From Clostridiaceae bacterium HFYG-1003 (GTDB lineage Bacteria; Bacillota; Clostridia; Clostridiales; Clostridiaceae): DNA of 64,000 bases. Both the position numbers and the translations under genes were made by a program. Below are positions 8,882 to 19,450 of this stretch, piece by piece. Position 1 is the first letter of the stretch, and every line of letters begins with the position of its first letter. Location: NCBI GenBank assembly GCA_024579835.1, contig CP102060.1:1835558-1899557 (forward strand), read 5' to 3'. Under the pieces are notes generated by a model. That model saw nothing but the letters and a program-made list of their open reading frames with translations, had not been told where the DNA came from and made no database searches.

Positions 8882-10150
8882 TCATTCAATGATTGGCATT
8901 GGCCGGTGGGCAGCAGTATCCTGATCTGCTTCCGCCTTGATTCGAATCCGATCCAGGAGCTGCCGCTCCCATTCGATTTCCCCGAGAATCGGATACCTTT
9001 TGCATTGATCTTTAAATGCCGCGCGATGCCGCATCGCTTCCGCCTCATTCTTGGTATAGAGCATATGATAGGCTGCCATCAGCCGCCGTTTTCCAATCAT
9101 CTGGCCCTGAGTCCTGTCGATATAGTTTTTGAGCTCTCCGGTATAGAAGGGATCCACCGTCTCCGGGACTGGATCCAGCATCAGTTGAACAAACAGCCGT
9201 TCACACTGCATTTCATATTGATAGTAGAGCAGCAGTCCGCCCTGATTCAGGATTGAATCGATCAGGGAAGCCGCGGCCGAATATTCTTCCCGATCGATCC
9301 GATCCATCACCCTGAAGTTCAGCAGGCTGAGAAAACCCTTGTCCTCCATGCCTTGCAAAAGTTCTGCCTCCGAATAGTCCAGCCAGGGGCTGGGGAGATC
9401 CTGGAACCGGGTTCCCTGCTGCAGGCGTGCATTCAGATTAAGTACATCCCAGATGACTTTTCGATGAGTCTCTCCTATGCCAGCCTGCATCAAATCGTGA
9501 CCATCATTTCCGATGCCGCTTAGTTTCATGGGGATTCCATTTTCCAGTGCCATATACAGCGACAGAATGCCTGTGACCAGAAAAAACCGTCCCCGCGGAA
9601 TATCCAAACCGACGTACTGAGCCAGAAGAAACAGAACTCCTCCCAGAACCAGATTCATCAACACCCCTCCGGCCAGATACAGCCGGTAGGGAAAGCGGTT
9701 TTCCCGGGAAGGCGGAGGAGCCATCAGACACTGGCCGGCTGTCCCGGGAATCGAATAGTATTTGAGCCGAAAGCCATCGGGGTACCTGGCCAGCGTCAGA
9801 TGGAGAAATCGAAAAGATACCAGCCGGTAGCCTGTCAAAAGCCCCAGGAGGCAATGTCCGACCTCATGGAGAAGAATCAGTACCAGATACGCCAGGACCA
9901 CCGCTGCCACCAGCACAAAGTAGCCGCCTAAGGCAGGAAGCAGCGGCAGATTCAGCAACCGTTCATAGTCAATCCATCCCCCCAGCAGCCCCAGACAGCC
10001 TCCCAGAACCAGATAGAAAGCGATGGCGCCGGCACTACGCTGCGGCTCCGCTGGACGCTTGCCCGGATTTATCTTCTGGTCTGCTTTATTCTCAGGCTCC
10101 TTCAAGCCCTTTCCTGTCTGCTCGGCTTTATTCGACGGTTTCAGATTCAT
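8882..10150 (-). CDS. M50-like membrane zinc metalloprotease
   Basis: A 422-aa protein with a charged N-terminus (about 1-40), then hydrophobic segments at about 42-60 and 74-95. The second carries HEVGH (95-99), the zinc-binding site of site-2-protease-type enzymes. After two more membrane segments comes GNDGHDL, which resembles the NxxxLDG motif that supplies the third ligand in M50 proteases, though the Leu is replaced. About 200 residues of soluble C-terminal domain follow with no motif I know; it is not a PDZ or CBS domain as far as I can tell. Start chosen at ATG 10150 because GGAAGGA lies 6 nt upstream; the frame stays open to 10180. Substrate unknown. It lies downstream of a DMT transporter on the same strand. 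Confidence 0.75.
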   Translation of the reverse strand: MNLKPSNKAEQTGKGLKEPENKADQKINPGKRPAEPQRSAGAIAFYLVLGGCLGLLGGWIDYERLLNLPLLPALGGYFVLVAAVVLAYLVLILLHEVGHCLLGLLTGYRLVSFRFLHLTLARYPDGFRLKYYSIPGTAGQCLMAPPPSRENRFPYRLYLAGGVLMNLVLGGVLFLLAQYVGLDIPRGRFFLVTGILSLYMALENGIPMKLSGIGNDGHDLMQAGIGETHRKVIWDVLNLNARLQQGTRFQDLPSPWLDYSEAELLQGMEDKGFLSLLNFRVMDRIDREEYSAAASLIDSILNQGGLLLYYQYEMQCERLFVQLMLDPVPETVDPFYTGELKNYIDRTQGQMIGKRRLMAAYHMLYTKNEAEAMRHRAAFKDQCKRYPILGEIEWERQLLDRIRIKAEADQDTAAHRPMPIIE

Positions 10151-10259
10151 TTTCATTCCTTCCATATTTTCCGCTATCACCAGAGTTCTGGTCTTTCTTG
10201 TTTTTCACTTCGAACTGTTCTTCAAACTCAACAAAAATATCGGTTTCCTCCTGATTCAA
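10128..10259 (-). CDS. Possible small acidic protein (43 aa)
   Basis: A short frame starts at TTG 10259 and ends at TAA 10128, overlapping the M50-like gene start by 23 nt. The translation is strongly acidic (13 Asp/Glu, 5 Lys/Arg) and begins NQEETDIFVEFEEQFEVK. A good AGGAGG lies inside the frame (about 10248-10243), so initiation could instead occur further in, at a rare codon. A TATAAT (plus-strand 10274-10279) sits just upstream over the DMT transporter stop. No family recognised. It could equally be a leader without coding function; only the reading frame and its position support it. Confidence 0.3.
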   Translation of the reverse strand: MNQEETDIFVEFEEQFEVKNKKDQNSGDSGKYGRNENESETVE

Positions 10260-10274
10260 AGAATCCACAGGACA

Positions 10275-11189
10275 TTATATATTCTGACTCGCGGCATTGC
10301 CTGGATCTGGTTTTCGTCGGTCGAGAAGCTCAAACAGCAGGGTTGCACCCAGGATGAGTACTGCACCGACAACCATTTCTTCCGTGAGCTGTTCGTTCAG
10401 AACAAAGCGGGACAAAAGGATGGCGACCACCGGGTCCAGATAACTATAGATCGCAACGGTCTGTGCCGATAATAACTTCATGGATCCAAAGTACAGGACA
10501 TAAGCAATCCCCGTATGAAGGATCCCTACCGTCAACAGGAATCCAGTCTCACTCAAGGTGAGCCGGTGACCGGTCATGGGACCGGCAGCCAAAGTATAAG
10601 GCAGTAAAATCAGAGCTGCCACGGTCAGTTGAACCAGGGTCCGGTCATAGGCTGATATATCAATCAGTTTCTGATTCAACAGAATCACGGTTGCATAGAA
10701 CACTGCCGCCCCCAGGCCCAGTAGAATCCCCTGGAAATCGGCCGTCCCTCCGCTTCTTTGCCGCATCACGCCAGAGACTAAAATCATTCCGCACAAAGTC
10801 AGACCCACACAGATCAGTTTGCTCAGTGTCAGTCGTTCGCCCAGCACCAGGCTGGACAGTAGAATCACAAACACCGGCGCCATATAGTAACTGAGCGTAG
10901 CAGCCGCTACTGTCGTATAGCGATATGATTCAAACAGCAGAATCCAGTTGATGCCGATGGCAGCCCCCGAAAGGAGTAATATCCAGCGGTTTCGCCTGAT
11001 CTGCTTCCAGGACACATTTCGCCCGGTCACTTTCAGAAAAATCAGCAAAAACACTGAGCCGGTCAGTCCTCGCACCAGGGCGATGAGACTCGATGGGAGC
11101 GGGATCTGTCGCACAAACAGTCCAATGGTACCAAATAATATCATTGCCAGGGTTAGCTGGCTTCTGGGATGTTCCTTTGTCGAATTCAT
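10275..11189 (-). CDS. EamA/DMT-superfamily transporter
   Basis: A 304-aa integral membrane protein with ten predicted helices arranged as two EamA repeats (about 15-140 and 155-295), typical of drug/metabolite exporters such as RhaT/YdcZ-like proteins. Conserved features include the helix-4 stretch YYMAPVFVILLSSLVLGERLT and its second-half counterpart SYLDPVVAILLSRFVLNEQLT, both matching the family E-x-L/T motif. ATG 11189 is chosen because AAGGAG lies 7 nt upstream; the frame extends to 11219 without such a site. Its leader is about 250 nt long and full of short repeats. Substrate unknown. Confidence 0.92.
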   Translation of the reverse strand: MNSTKEHPRSQLTLAMILFGTIGLFVRQIPLPSSLIALVRGLTGSVFLLIFLKVTGRNVSWKQIRRNRWILLLSGAAIGINWILLFESYRYTTVAAATLSYYMAPVFVILLSSLVLGERLTLSKLICVGLTLCGMILVSGVMRQRSGGTADFQGILLGLGAAVFYATVILLNQKLIDISAYDRTLVQLTVAALILLPYTLAAGPMTGHRLTLSETGFLLTVGILHTGIAYVLYFGSMKLLSAQTVAIYSYLDPVVAILLSRFVLNEQLTEEMVVGAVLILGATLLFELLDRRKPDPGNAASQNI

Positions 11190-11215
11190 GTTGATCTCCT
11201 TTTCGGCAGCTCTGA

Positions 11216-11335
11216 TCATTCTGACAGCTCTAATGGGTCTGACAACTCAGATCGTTCTGAGGACTCTGATCGCGTTGATGGCTTGATCGCTTTGATCGCT
11301 CTGATGGCTTTGATGGCCTTGATAACGTCGCAACC
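11216..11335. repeat. Degenerate ~9-bp tandem repeat in the leader of the DMT transporter gene
   Basis: On the minus strand the unit is close to ATCAAAGCS (for example ATCAAAGCC, ATCAGAGCG, ATCAAAGCG), repeated about a dozen times with growing decay toward the gene. If translated, one minus frame (11428-11216) gives KAIKAIRAIKAIK then a Ser/Glu-rich repeat. It is low-complexity DNA of slippage origin rather than a clear gene. Confidence 0.6.
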
Positions 11336-11413
11336 TGAATTGTAGGTTTCAGTCAGCAGTTTCTTTCCAAGTTCCTCCTGAGACAAAAGGAGTAATGGAG
11401 TAAAATGAACTTT

Positions 11414-11452
11414 GTCATCTAAGGTCATCTAAGGTCATCTATTCTGATTATA
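11414..11452 (-). promoter_or_regulatory. Candidate -10 box and short direct repeats upstream of the DMT transporter gene
   Basis: TATAAT on the minus strand (plus 11447-11452) with no good -35. Just downstream, GTCATCTAAG (plus strand) is repeated at 11414, 11424 and, truncated, 11434: 2.8 copies of a 10-bp unit. The repeats would lie at the 5' end of the transcript. Confidence 0.4.
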
Positions 11453-11827
11453 CAGCAGTTATAGTGATAAATATAAATTATACAGGCGATAAAAGAAGCT
11501 GCGGGTGACATTGTTGCAATGGTTTTATCTCGGGTTTCAGCCCAGTTTCCCCATAGCGGATTGTTCGTTTCCTGATCCTGTCCGGATGATGAGATCCTGG
11601 TTTCCTCACAGGTTCAATTTTCGTAGTCTCTAATCTTTTGGATATGGAGGGATCACGGTTGACCTGGAGAATGCGATCTGGCGTTTATCTCCTTTGCGCA
11701 TTGTGAGGAAAATCCTTGATTTGATTCGTTTTTATTCATTCGTCCATTGGAAATCCGTTCTGATCCGGCAAGAAAAGTTATTTGAACTATAAATTCTTTT
11801 CAACAGTGATGTTTGTACAACAATTTT
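11453..11827. other. Intergenic region without recognisable gene
   Basis: AT-rich, with no long frame that has a ribosome binding site and no tRNA-like or terminator structure that I can see. Confidence 0.4.
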
Positions 11828-11836
11828 TGTTATAAT
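11828..11836 (+). promoter_or_regulatory. Extended -10 promoter of the SH3b lipoprotein gene
   Basis: TGTTATAAT, a perfect extended -10, ends 29 bp before the ATG at 11866. GGAGG (11856-11860) follows. The -35 region is weak, which extended -10 promoters tolerate. Confidence 0.6.
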
Positions 11837-11865
11837 TAATTGAATAAACAGCGACGGAGGCAATC

Positions 11866-13056
11866 ATGAAACAAAGGATACGACCAGAGAAACCAATGAG
11901 TCAGTTCGATGGAACGGCCGTTCCTGCGAATAGACGGAACTTCATGCGTCTGATGGCGGGTTCGGCATTGATTCTTTTCATGCCCCTTGTCCTGACGAGC
12001 TGTCTGCAGCTGTCCTCGCCAAAAATTACCCAGACTCTGACGGTTCCACAAACAATGGCGCTACCCGTAACCAAGCCGGTCCAGACCACTCCGGCAACAA
12101 CACCGGCCGCTCCTTCCACCAGCCTGGTAGGAATTGTAGTCAATGGGGATCAGGTGAATGTACGCAGTCAGGCAACCACTCAGAGCGACACCGTTGGTAC
12201 AGTCAGCGCCGGGCAGGAGGTTCCAGTCCTGGATGAATTCTACAATGACTCCTGGCACCGGATTGATTACGAAGGTAAATCCGCCTTCATCCACAAGGAT
12301 TTTCTGACCGTCCGGAAAGTTACGGTTGAGAACCCGGCCACACCGGAGCCTTCGCCGATCTATGTCGGTATCGTCACCGGAGAGCGGGTGAATATCAGGA
12401 AACAGGCCAGCGCCAATGGTGAACTGGCGGGAACCGCAGAAACCGATCAGGAATTCAAACTCCTGGAACGGGAACCGGACGGCAAATGGTTCAAGATTGA
12501 ATTTAATGGGAGTCCGGCCTATATTTCCGCCGACTTCCTGCAAGTGAAAGAAGTTCCGGCCGAACAACCGTCTGTCCCCCCTGTGGATCAGACAATCTAT
12601 GGTATTGTTACGGGTGATTCGATCAACATCCGTCAGGAACCATCCCTGACAGCTCCCATTGCCGGTTCTGCCAAAAAGAATGACCGCCTTGTGGTTCTGG
12701 AACAGAACATTGATGACGCCTGGCATAAAGTTGAGTTTAATGACGGAGAAGCCTACGTTTACGCGCAATATCTGACCATTGAAGAACCGGTCACTCCGCC
12801 CAGCATTCCCGAACCTTCATCGCCCCAGCCCCCCACCGGGCCGGAACCGGCTCCCAAGAATACGGGCCTGATCATCAATGCTGCCAAAGTCAATGTACGG
12901 TTTGAGCCCTCGATCAGTGCCATGGTCCTGGGTCAGCTCAACCAGAGTGACCAGGTAACAATCGTGAAAGCATACTTTAATGAGAACTGGCATCAAATTG
13001 AGTTTGATGGCAAAACGGCTTATATCCATTCCTACTACGTTGAACTGGGCAATTAA
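11866..13056 (+). CDS. Lipoprotein with four bacterial SH3 domains and a twin-arginine-like signal
   Basis: A 396-aa exported protein. The N-terminus has RRNFM (23-27), a hydrophobic stretch, and a lipobox LTSC with Cys46, so it is probably lipidated. The twin Arg with Phe at the right place resembles a Tat signal. A Thr/Pro-rich linker follows, then four SH3b repeats (about 87-148, 165-226, 244-304, 327-395), each with the pattern VNVR...G.V..GQ.V.VL......W..I.Y.GK.AYI...YL and separated by Pro-rich linkers. SH3b domains usually bind peptidoglycan or cross-bridges. No catalytic domain is present, so it is likely a cell-wall-binding adaptor or sensor. Monocistronic between its own promoter and terminator. 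Confidence 0.85.
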   Translation: MKQRIRPEKPMSQFDGTAVPANRRNFMRLMAGSALILFMPLVLTSCLQLSSPKITQTLTVPQTMALPVTKPVQTTPATTPAAPSTSLVGIVVNGDQVNVRSQATTQSDTVGTVSAGQEVPVLDEFYNDSWHRIDYEGKSAFIHKDFLTVRKVTVENPATPEPSPIYVGIVTGERVNIRKQASANGELAGTAETDQEFKLLEREPDGKWFKIEFNGSPAYISADFLQVKEVPAEQPSVPPVDQTIYGIVTGDSINIRQEPSLTAPIAGSAKKNDRLVVLEQNIDDAWHKVEFNDGEAYVYAQYLTIEEPVTPPSIPEPSSPQPPTGPEPAPKNTGLIINAAKVNVRFEPSISAMVLGQLNQSDQVTIVKAYFNENWHQIEFDGKTAYIHSYYVELGN

Positions 13057-13089
13057 TCAAACATGAAAACAGGCTAATAAAAGCAAAAA

Positions 13090-13126
13090 CAGAAGCAGAG
13101 TGATTTTGTCACTCTGCTTCTGTCTT
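13090..13126. terminator. Bidirectional terminator between the SH3b gene and the V-ATPase operon
   Basis: CAGAAGCAGAGTGA, loop TTTTG, TCACTCTGCTTCTG: a perfect 14-bp stem, A-rich on the left and TCTT on the right. It ends the SH3b gene (plus) and can end the ATPase operon (minus). Confidence 0.8.
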
Positions 13127-13134
13127 GGAATCCT

Positions 13135-13782
13135 TTATTGTCCCGCGGCTTCCTTGGCTTCCATCATGGCTTTGACTTTCATCAGCCGGGTAATGGAGGC
13201 CCGTTCGTTTTCATCCAGTTTCATCCGAATGAAGCGAATGGTTTCCTGAAGATCAGGGATTGTCATATATTCCAGGGCGTTTACCCGACGTCGGGTTCGT
13301 TCGATTTCATCCGCCATGAGCATGCAGGCTTTTTCGACTTCAGCCAGCTTCAGCAGCTGCGGCATGATGTCATGAAGCGTTTCGATGGCATCATCCAGAT
13401 CCGCCGAGGTGTCATTGAATCCGTAAGGGTGAATGGATCCCCCTTCCGAATCCCGGATGAATTTCATCTCAGGTACATTAACGGACATGATGTTGCGCTT
13501 AGTTATCTCCAGAGAAATTTTCTCCGTGGGATACATCAGCGCTTCCTCCAGGGTCTGGTCACTCATCATGGCGCGGGCCAGAAGAAAACCCTTGAATCCG
13601 GCTTCCAGCTGCTTTTCGACAGAAACTCTGAGCTTCTGGTTTTTCCGAATCATTTCAATGAATTTCCGCATCAGCTCATCCTGCTTGTCCTTGAGTAGCT
13701 TATGTCCGCGGACAGCGGTCTTGAGCCGGGCCTTGAGCTTGGTGAGCTCCATTCTGGTCGGATTGACATTGAGCTTCGCCAT
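13135..13782 (-). CDS. ntpD: V/A-type ATPase subunit D (central rotor stalk)
   Basis: A 215-aa subunit that forms the central coiled-coil shaft turning inside the A3B3 head. The N-terminus [19 protein letters not shown] is the usual start of this subunit, and the protein is mostly long helices with a RRRVNALE motif near residue 165 before the C-terminal helix. It is the last gene of the operon, 2 nt after subunit B, and ends at a strong terminator. Confidence 0.96.
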   Translation of the reverse strand: MAKLNVNPTRMELTKLKARLKTAVRGHKLLKDKQDELMRKFIEMIRKNQKLRVSVEKQLEAGFKGFLLARAMMSDQTLEEALMYPTEKISLEITKRNIMSVNVPEMKFIRDSEGGSIHPYGFNDTSADLDDAIETLHDIMPQLLKLAEVEKACMLMADEIERTRRRVNALEYMTIPDLQETIRFIRMKLDENERASITRLMKVKAMMEAKEAAGQ

Positions 13783-13784
13783 GG

Positions 13785-15168
13785 TTAGTCAGCTCCTTTG
13801 ATGTCCTCGTTCTCGAGATATTTTTCCAGATACTCATCGCGAATACGCTTGAGTTCAGTTTTCGGCAGAAGCCGGAGAAGTTCCCAGCCCAGATTGAGGG
13901 TTTCCTCAATGGTCCGGTTGCGCTCGTAGCCCTGGGAAACATAGCGGGCTTCGAACTGTTCGGCAAAGCGGGCAAAGGCCTTGTCGGTATCGGACAGTGC
14001 GGATTCACCCAGAATAACGGCCAGTTCCTTGGCTTCCTTACCGGTGGCATAGGCTGCAAACAACTGGTTCATCGTATCTGCGTGATCTTCCCGGGTTTTA
14101 CCCCGGCCAATTCCCTTGTCCTTCAGACGGGACAGGGACGGCAGTACGTCGATGGGTGGTTCCAGGCCTCTTTTGTACAGTTCACGGGAAAGGATGATCT
14201 GTCCTTCCGTGATATAGCCGGTCAGGTCAGGAATCGGATGGGTCTTGTCATCTTCCGGCATGGACAGGATCGGAATCTGGGTAATGGAACCCTTACGTCC
14301 CTTGATTCGGCCAGCCCGCTCGTAGATTGTGGAAAGGTCGGTATAGAGGTATCCGGGGTAGCCGCGGCGTCCGGGAACTTCCTTACGGGCTGCCGAGGTT
14401 TCACGCAGAGCCTCACAGTAGTTGGTCATATCCGTCATGATGACGAGAACCTGCATGTCTTTTTCATAAGCCAGATACTCAGCGCAGGTCAGAGCCATAC
14501 GCGGGGTGGAAATACGCTCAATGGCGGGGTCATCGGCCAGATTCATGAACAGGACGGCCCGGTCGATGGATCCGGTGCGCGTAAAGTCATCAATGAAGAA
14601 CTGTGCCTCTTCAAAGGTAATACCCATGGCGGCAAAGACAACGGCGAACTTCTCACCGGAGCCCAGCACGCGGGCCTGCCGGGCAATCTGCGCGGCCAGG
14701 TCGGCATGGGGCAGACCGGAACCGGAGAAGATCGGCAGCTTCTGTCCGCGGACCAGGGTGTTCAGTCCGTCAATGGCTGAGATGCCGGTCTGAATGAACT
14801 CGGACGGGTAGTCCCGGGCCACCGGGTTGATTGGAATACCATTGATGTCCATCCGCTTTTCCGGGATGATGCGGGGACCTTTATCCTTGGGGGTTCCCAT
14901 TCCGTCAAAGACGCGGCCGATCATGTCTTCCGACACGCCCAGCATCAGCGGCTTGCCGAGGAAACGAACCCGGGAGGTAGGCAGGTTGATACCGGCGGAG
15001 GATTCAAAGAGCTGAACCATGGCCTTGTCGCCATTGACTTCCAGAACCTTGCCTCGTCTCATTTCACCGGAAACCAGCTCAATTTCAACCAGTTCGTCGT
15101 ATTTTACGCCTTCGACGCCGTCGACCACCATCAGGGGCCCGACGACTTCGCGTACCGTCATGTATTCT

Positions 15169-15176
<8 letters not shown>
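13785..15176 (-). CDS. ntpB: V/A-type ATPase subunit B (non-catalytic nucleotide-binding subunit)
   Basis: A 463-aa subunit alternating with A in the head. It carries the family features [19 protein letters not shown] in place of a true P-loop, [17 protein letters not shown] and a C-terminal helical domain. The Walker A sequence is degenerate, as expected for the non-catalytic subunit. The start overlaps the end of subunit A by 8 nt, which suggests coupled translation that keeps A and B equal. Confidence 0.97.
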
Positions 15177-16941
<1,765 letters not shown>

Positions 16942-16955
16942 TCTTGTGCTCTCCT

Positions 16956-17264
16956 TTAAAGAATATTAGATCCCACGGCTTTCTCAACATTGTCGCTGAT
17001 GCGCTGTATTCCGATATTTAACGTACCCTGATTGGATGGAATCAGGATGACGGCCGGCGTCAGGATCTTATTGTACCGGTCAATGGTATCAGGAATCCTT
17101 GCGGCTGCCTGTTCCGTGATGAAAATGACGCCATATTTATCCCTGGCCAGGGTATCAATGGTCCGGCGGGCCTCTTCGGCTTCCAGTACCGGAAATACGT
17201 CCACACCCAGAGCCTTGAAGGCCAGGATGGAGTCCTTATCTCCTACTACTGCCACTTTATACAT
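16956..17264 (-). CDS. atpF: V/A-type ATPase subunit F
   Basis: A 102-aa subunit that sits on the central stalk with D. It begins [20 protein letters not shown], the typical start of this Rossmann-like small subunit, and has [10 protein letters not shown] near residue 55. ATG 17264 overlaps the end of subunit C by 8 nt; the longer frame upstream belongs to the subunit C reading region and lacks a ribosome site. Called NtpG in Enterococcus and AtpF in clostridial genomes. Confidence 0.93.
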   Translation of the reverse strand: MYKVAVVGDKDSILAFKALGVDVFPVLEAEEARRTIDTLARDKYGVIFITEQAAARIPDTIDRYNKILTPAVILIPSNQGTLNIGIQRISDNVEKAVGSNIL

Positions 17265-18261
17265 AAATATCACGCAACCTTTCTCGGATCCTGTCCGGGG
17301 GAATGTTGTTGAGCTTGGAAACCATGATGATCCGCAGAAGCTTGTTTTCCCGCTCTTTTGCCACCACATAGGCAAACAGCGGTTCCGGTCCGAAAATGAC
17401 GCGTTTGGACGGCTTGACGATGCTCATCATTCCGTTTTCCATCTGTCGTTCCATCTCCCCGAGCCGACCTGTGGCCTGGTAAGCATCCAGCCCCTTCTTC
17501 AAGGCCGGTCCGATGGGATAATTTCTGAACTTCCGGGCGATGTTGTCAACCGATTCCAGATAACTGTCTTTCAGATCCGAAACCGGAATCGCGCCGCCCT
17601 GGGCGAACAGGTCTTCCAGGAACGCAGGTTCCTTGTCCTGTTTCTTTGCCCGCATCAGCGCCAGCAGATTGTACATGTCCGTCTGATAGGAGACATAATC
17701 CCGGATCAGGTCGACATCCCTCTTGCCGGATACCAGGCTGTTCAAATGTTCAAAATATTTCCGGTCCACCAGCATGTCGATGCGCTGGGGATCCCGGTTC
17801 TTGCCGAAATCCTCCATGGCCAGGCGAACTGCTTCCTGAATATGCGGGCTGTATTCGCCCAGATTTTCGGATTCCACATCGGACCGCAGCTCGTTCGCCG
17901 GGATCGTTCCCATGTCCTGCAGCAGGAGGTTTGCTTCCCCTTCCAGCACGCTGGACTTGAGCAGCATCTTCAAATTCTGGTAATCATACTTCAGTGCCAG
18001 CAGCGCAATGAGCTCCTGATCCTTTGCCATTCGGTAGATCTCCTGATACACCCGTTCCAGTTCAGTGGTCAGGACGGCTTCGAAATCCTCCGGCTGCTTG
18101 TTGGCGCCCATGGATCGACTGTATTCCGTCTCCTGGAGGATCTTCATGACTTCATCCGCCGAAGCGGCATCTGCCATGCGCTCAATTTTCACTGAATCCA
18201 GAAGGCGTTTCTCGTACACCCGCATGGTCGCGACAGCTTGGGTATATTCCATTCTGTCCAA
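17257..18261 (-). CDS. ntpC: V/A-type ATPase subunit C (stalk-to-ring adaptor)
   Basis: A subunit of about 334 aa, all-helical, that links the central stalk to the membrane ring (the archaeal C/eukaryotic d type). It begins [17 protein letters not shown] and ends with [32 protein letters not shown], a well conserved C-terminus of the family. Start choice: GTG 18270 lies inside the likely ribosome site AGGGGGTGA. TTG 18261, 5 nt after that site, or ATG 18252 is better; I use TTG. Gap of 12 nt to subunit E. Confidence 0.93.
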   Translation of the reverse strand: MDRMEYTQAVATMRVYEKRLLDSVKIERMADAASADEVMKILQETEYSRSMGANKQPEDFEAVLTTELERVYQEIYRMAKDQELIALLALKYDYQNLKMLLKSSVLEGEANLLLQDMGTIPANELRSDVESENLGEYSPHIQEAVRLAMEDFGKNRDPQRIDMLVDRKYFEHLNSLVSGKRDVDLIRDYVSYQTDMYNLLALMRAKKQDKEPAFLEDLFAQGGAIPVSDLKDSYLESVDNIARKFRNYPIGPALKKGLDAYQATGRLGEMERQMENGMMSIVKPSKRVIFGPEPLFAYVVAKERENKLLRIIMVSKLNNIPPDRIRERLRDIYV

Positions 18262-18273
18262 GGTGCTCACCCC

Positions 18274-18828
18274 CTATCCTTCAAAGAGAATTTGTGCTGC
18301 CTGAGCCTCCAGATCCTCTTTCATGTAATCCAGAGTCGTTTCAAAGGAGTGATTCTCCATGACGCCGTTTCGATCGATGATGTAGCCAGACAGGTCCTTC
18401 ATGCCTTCAACCCGGACATTGCCCAGGGCAGCTTTCACTGCATCCTGAAGTCCCTCAGGCACCAGCAGCCTTTCCTGTGGCGCAAACGTGCGGCCGGTCA
18501 GGCTGTTCTTGATGAATCCGCTGACTTCATCAGCAGACAGGGTTTTTAACCGTTCCTTTACACTGGCCATGACCTTGTCGATGACCTGACCTTTCGCCCC
18601 CAGCTTTTCATCCCGGATGCGAAGGTTGGTACCGGAGATAATCCGTTCCGCCATCAGGTCAGCTTCGTTCTTTGCCCGGACCAGGAAGTGTTCCTTTCTG
18701 GCCTGTGATTCTTTCAGAGCCTGGTTGATCCTGGTTTCGGCCTGCACTTTGGCTTCCTGGAGGATTCCCTCCGCTTTGCCTCTGGCATCCTGCAGAATCT
18801 GCTCTGTCAATTGCTCTAAGTTTGCCAT
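18274..18828 (-). CDS. ntpE: V/A-type ATPase subunit E (peripheral stalk)
   Basis: A 184-aa subunit with a long N-terminal coiled coil rich in Glu, Gln, Ala and Lys (about 1-85) and a globular C-terminal part, the standard architecture of the peripheral stalk. It pairs with the small H/G-type subunit encoded first in this operon. Separated by 12 nt from the ring subunit gene. Confidence 0.92.
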   Translation of the reverse strand: MANLEQLTEQILQDARGKAEGILQEAKVQAETRINQALKESQARKEHFLVRAKNEADLMAERIISGTNLRIRDEKLGAKGQVIDKVMASVKERLKTLSADEVSGFIKNSLTGRTFAPQERLLVPEGLQDAVKAALGNVRVEGMKDLSGYIIDRNGVMENHSFETTLDYMKEDLEAQAAQILFEG

Positions 18829-18840
18829 GTATGCCCCCTG

Positions 18841-19317
<477 letters not shown>

Positions 19318-19381
19318 TTACAAACCTCCAAGTTTGAATGATTTATGAAATATTTTTTTGCTTGAGTTGATCATCCGTCGA

Positions 19382-19402
19382 AATCCCTGCCGTTCAGGGA
19401 TT
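19382..19402. other. Hairpin between ntpI and ntpK
   Basis: AATCCCTG, loop CCGTT, CAGGGATT: an 8-bp perfect stem in the only long gap inside the ATPase operon. No T-run follows on the minus strand. It could stabilise the ntpK-proximal transcript after processing. Confidence 0.4.
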
Positions 19403-19450
19403 CGGGATCCGGTCCTAAGGCACACCGTTGCCGGGTTTCCAAACGAACCG

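Noticed and set aside
10023-10472. 149-codon plus-strand frame rich in Phe and Leu
   Set aside because: It is antisense to the DMT transporter end and the M50-like gene start. Its hydrophobic codons are the complement of acidic codons on the minus strand.
11189-11452. T-box riboswitch in the DMT transporter leader
   Set aside because: No AGGGTGGNACCGCG antiterminator sequence and no terminator hairpin; the leader is mostly simple repeats.
12061-12768. 235-codon minus-strand frame opposite the SH3b gene
   Set aside because: Repeats in it mirror the SH3b repeats on the plus strand; no ribosome site.
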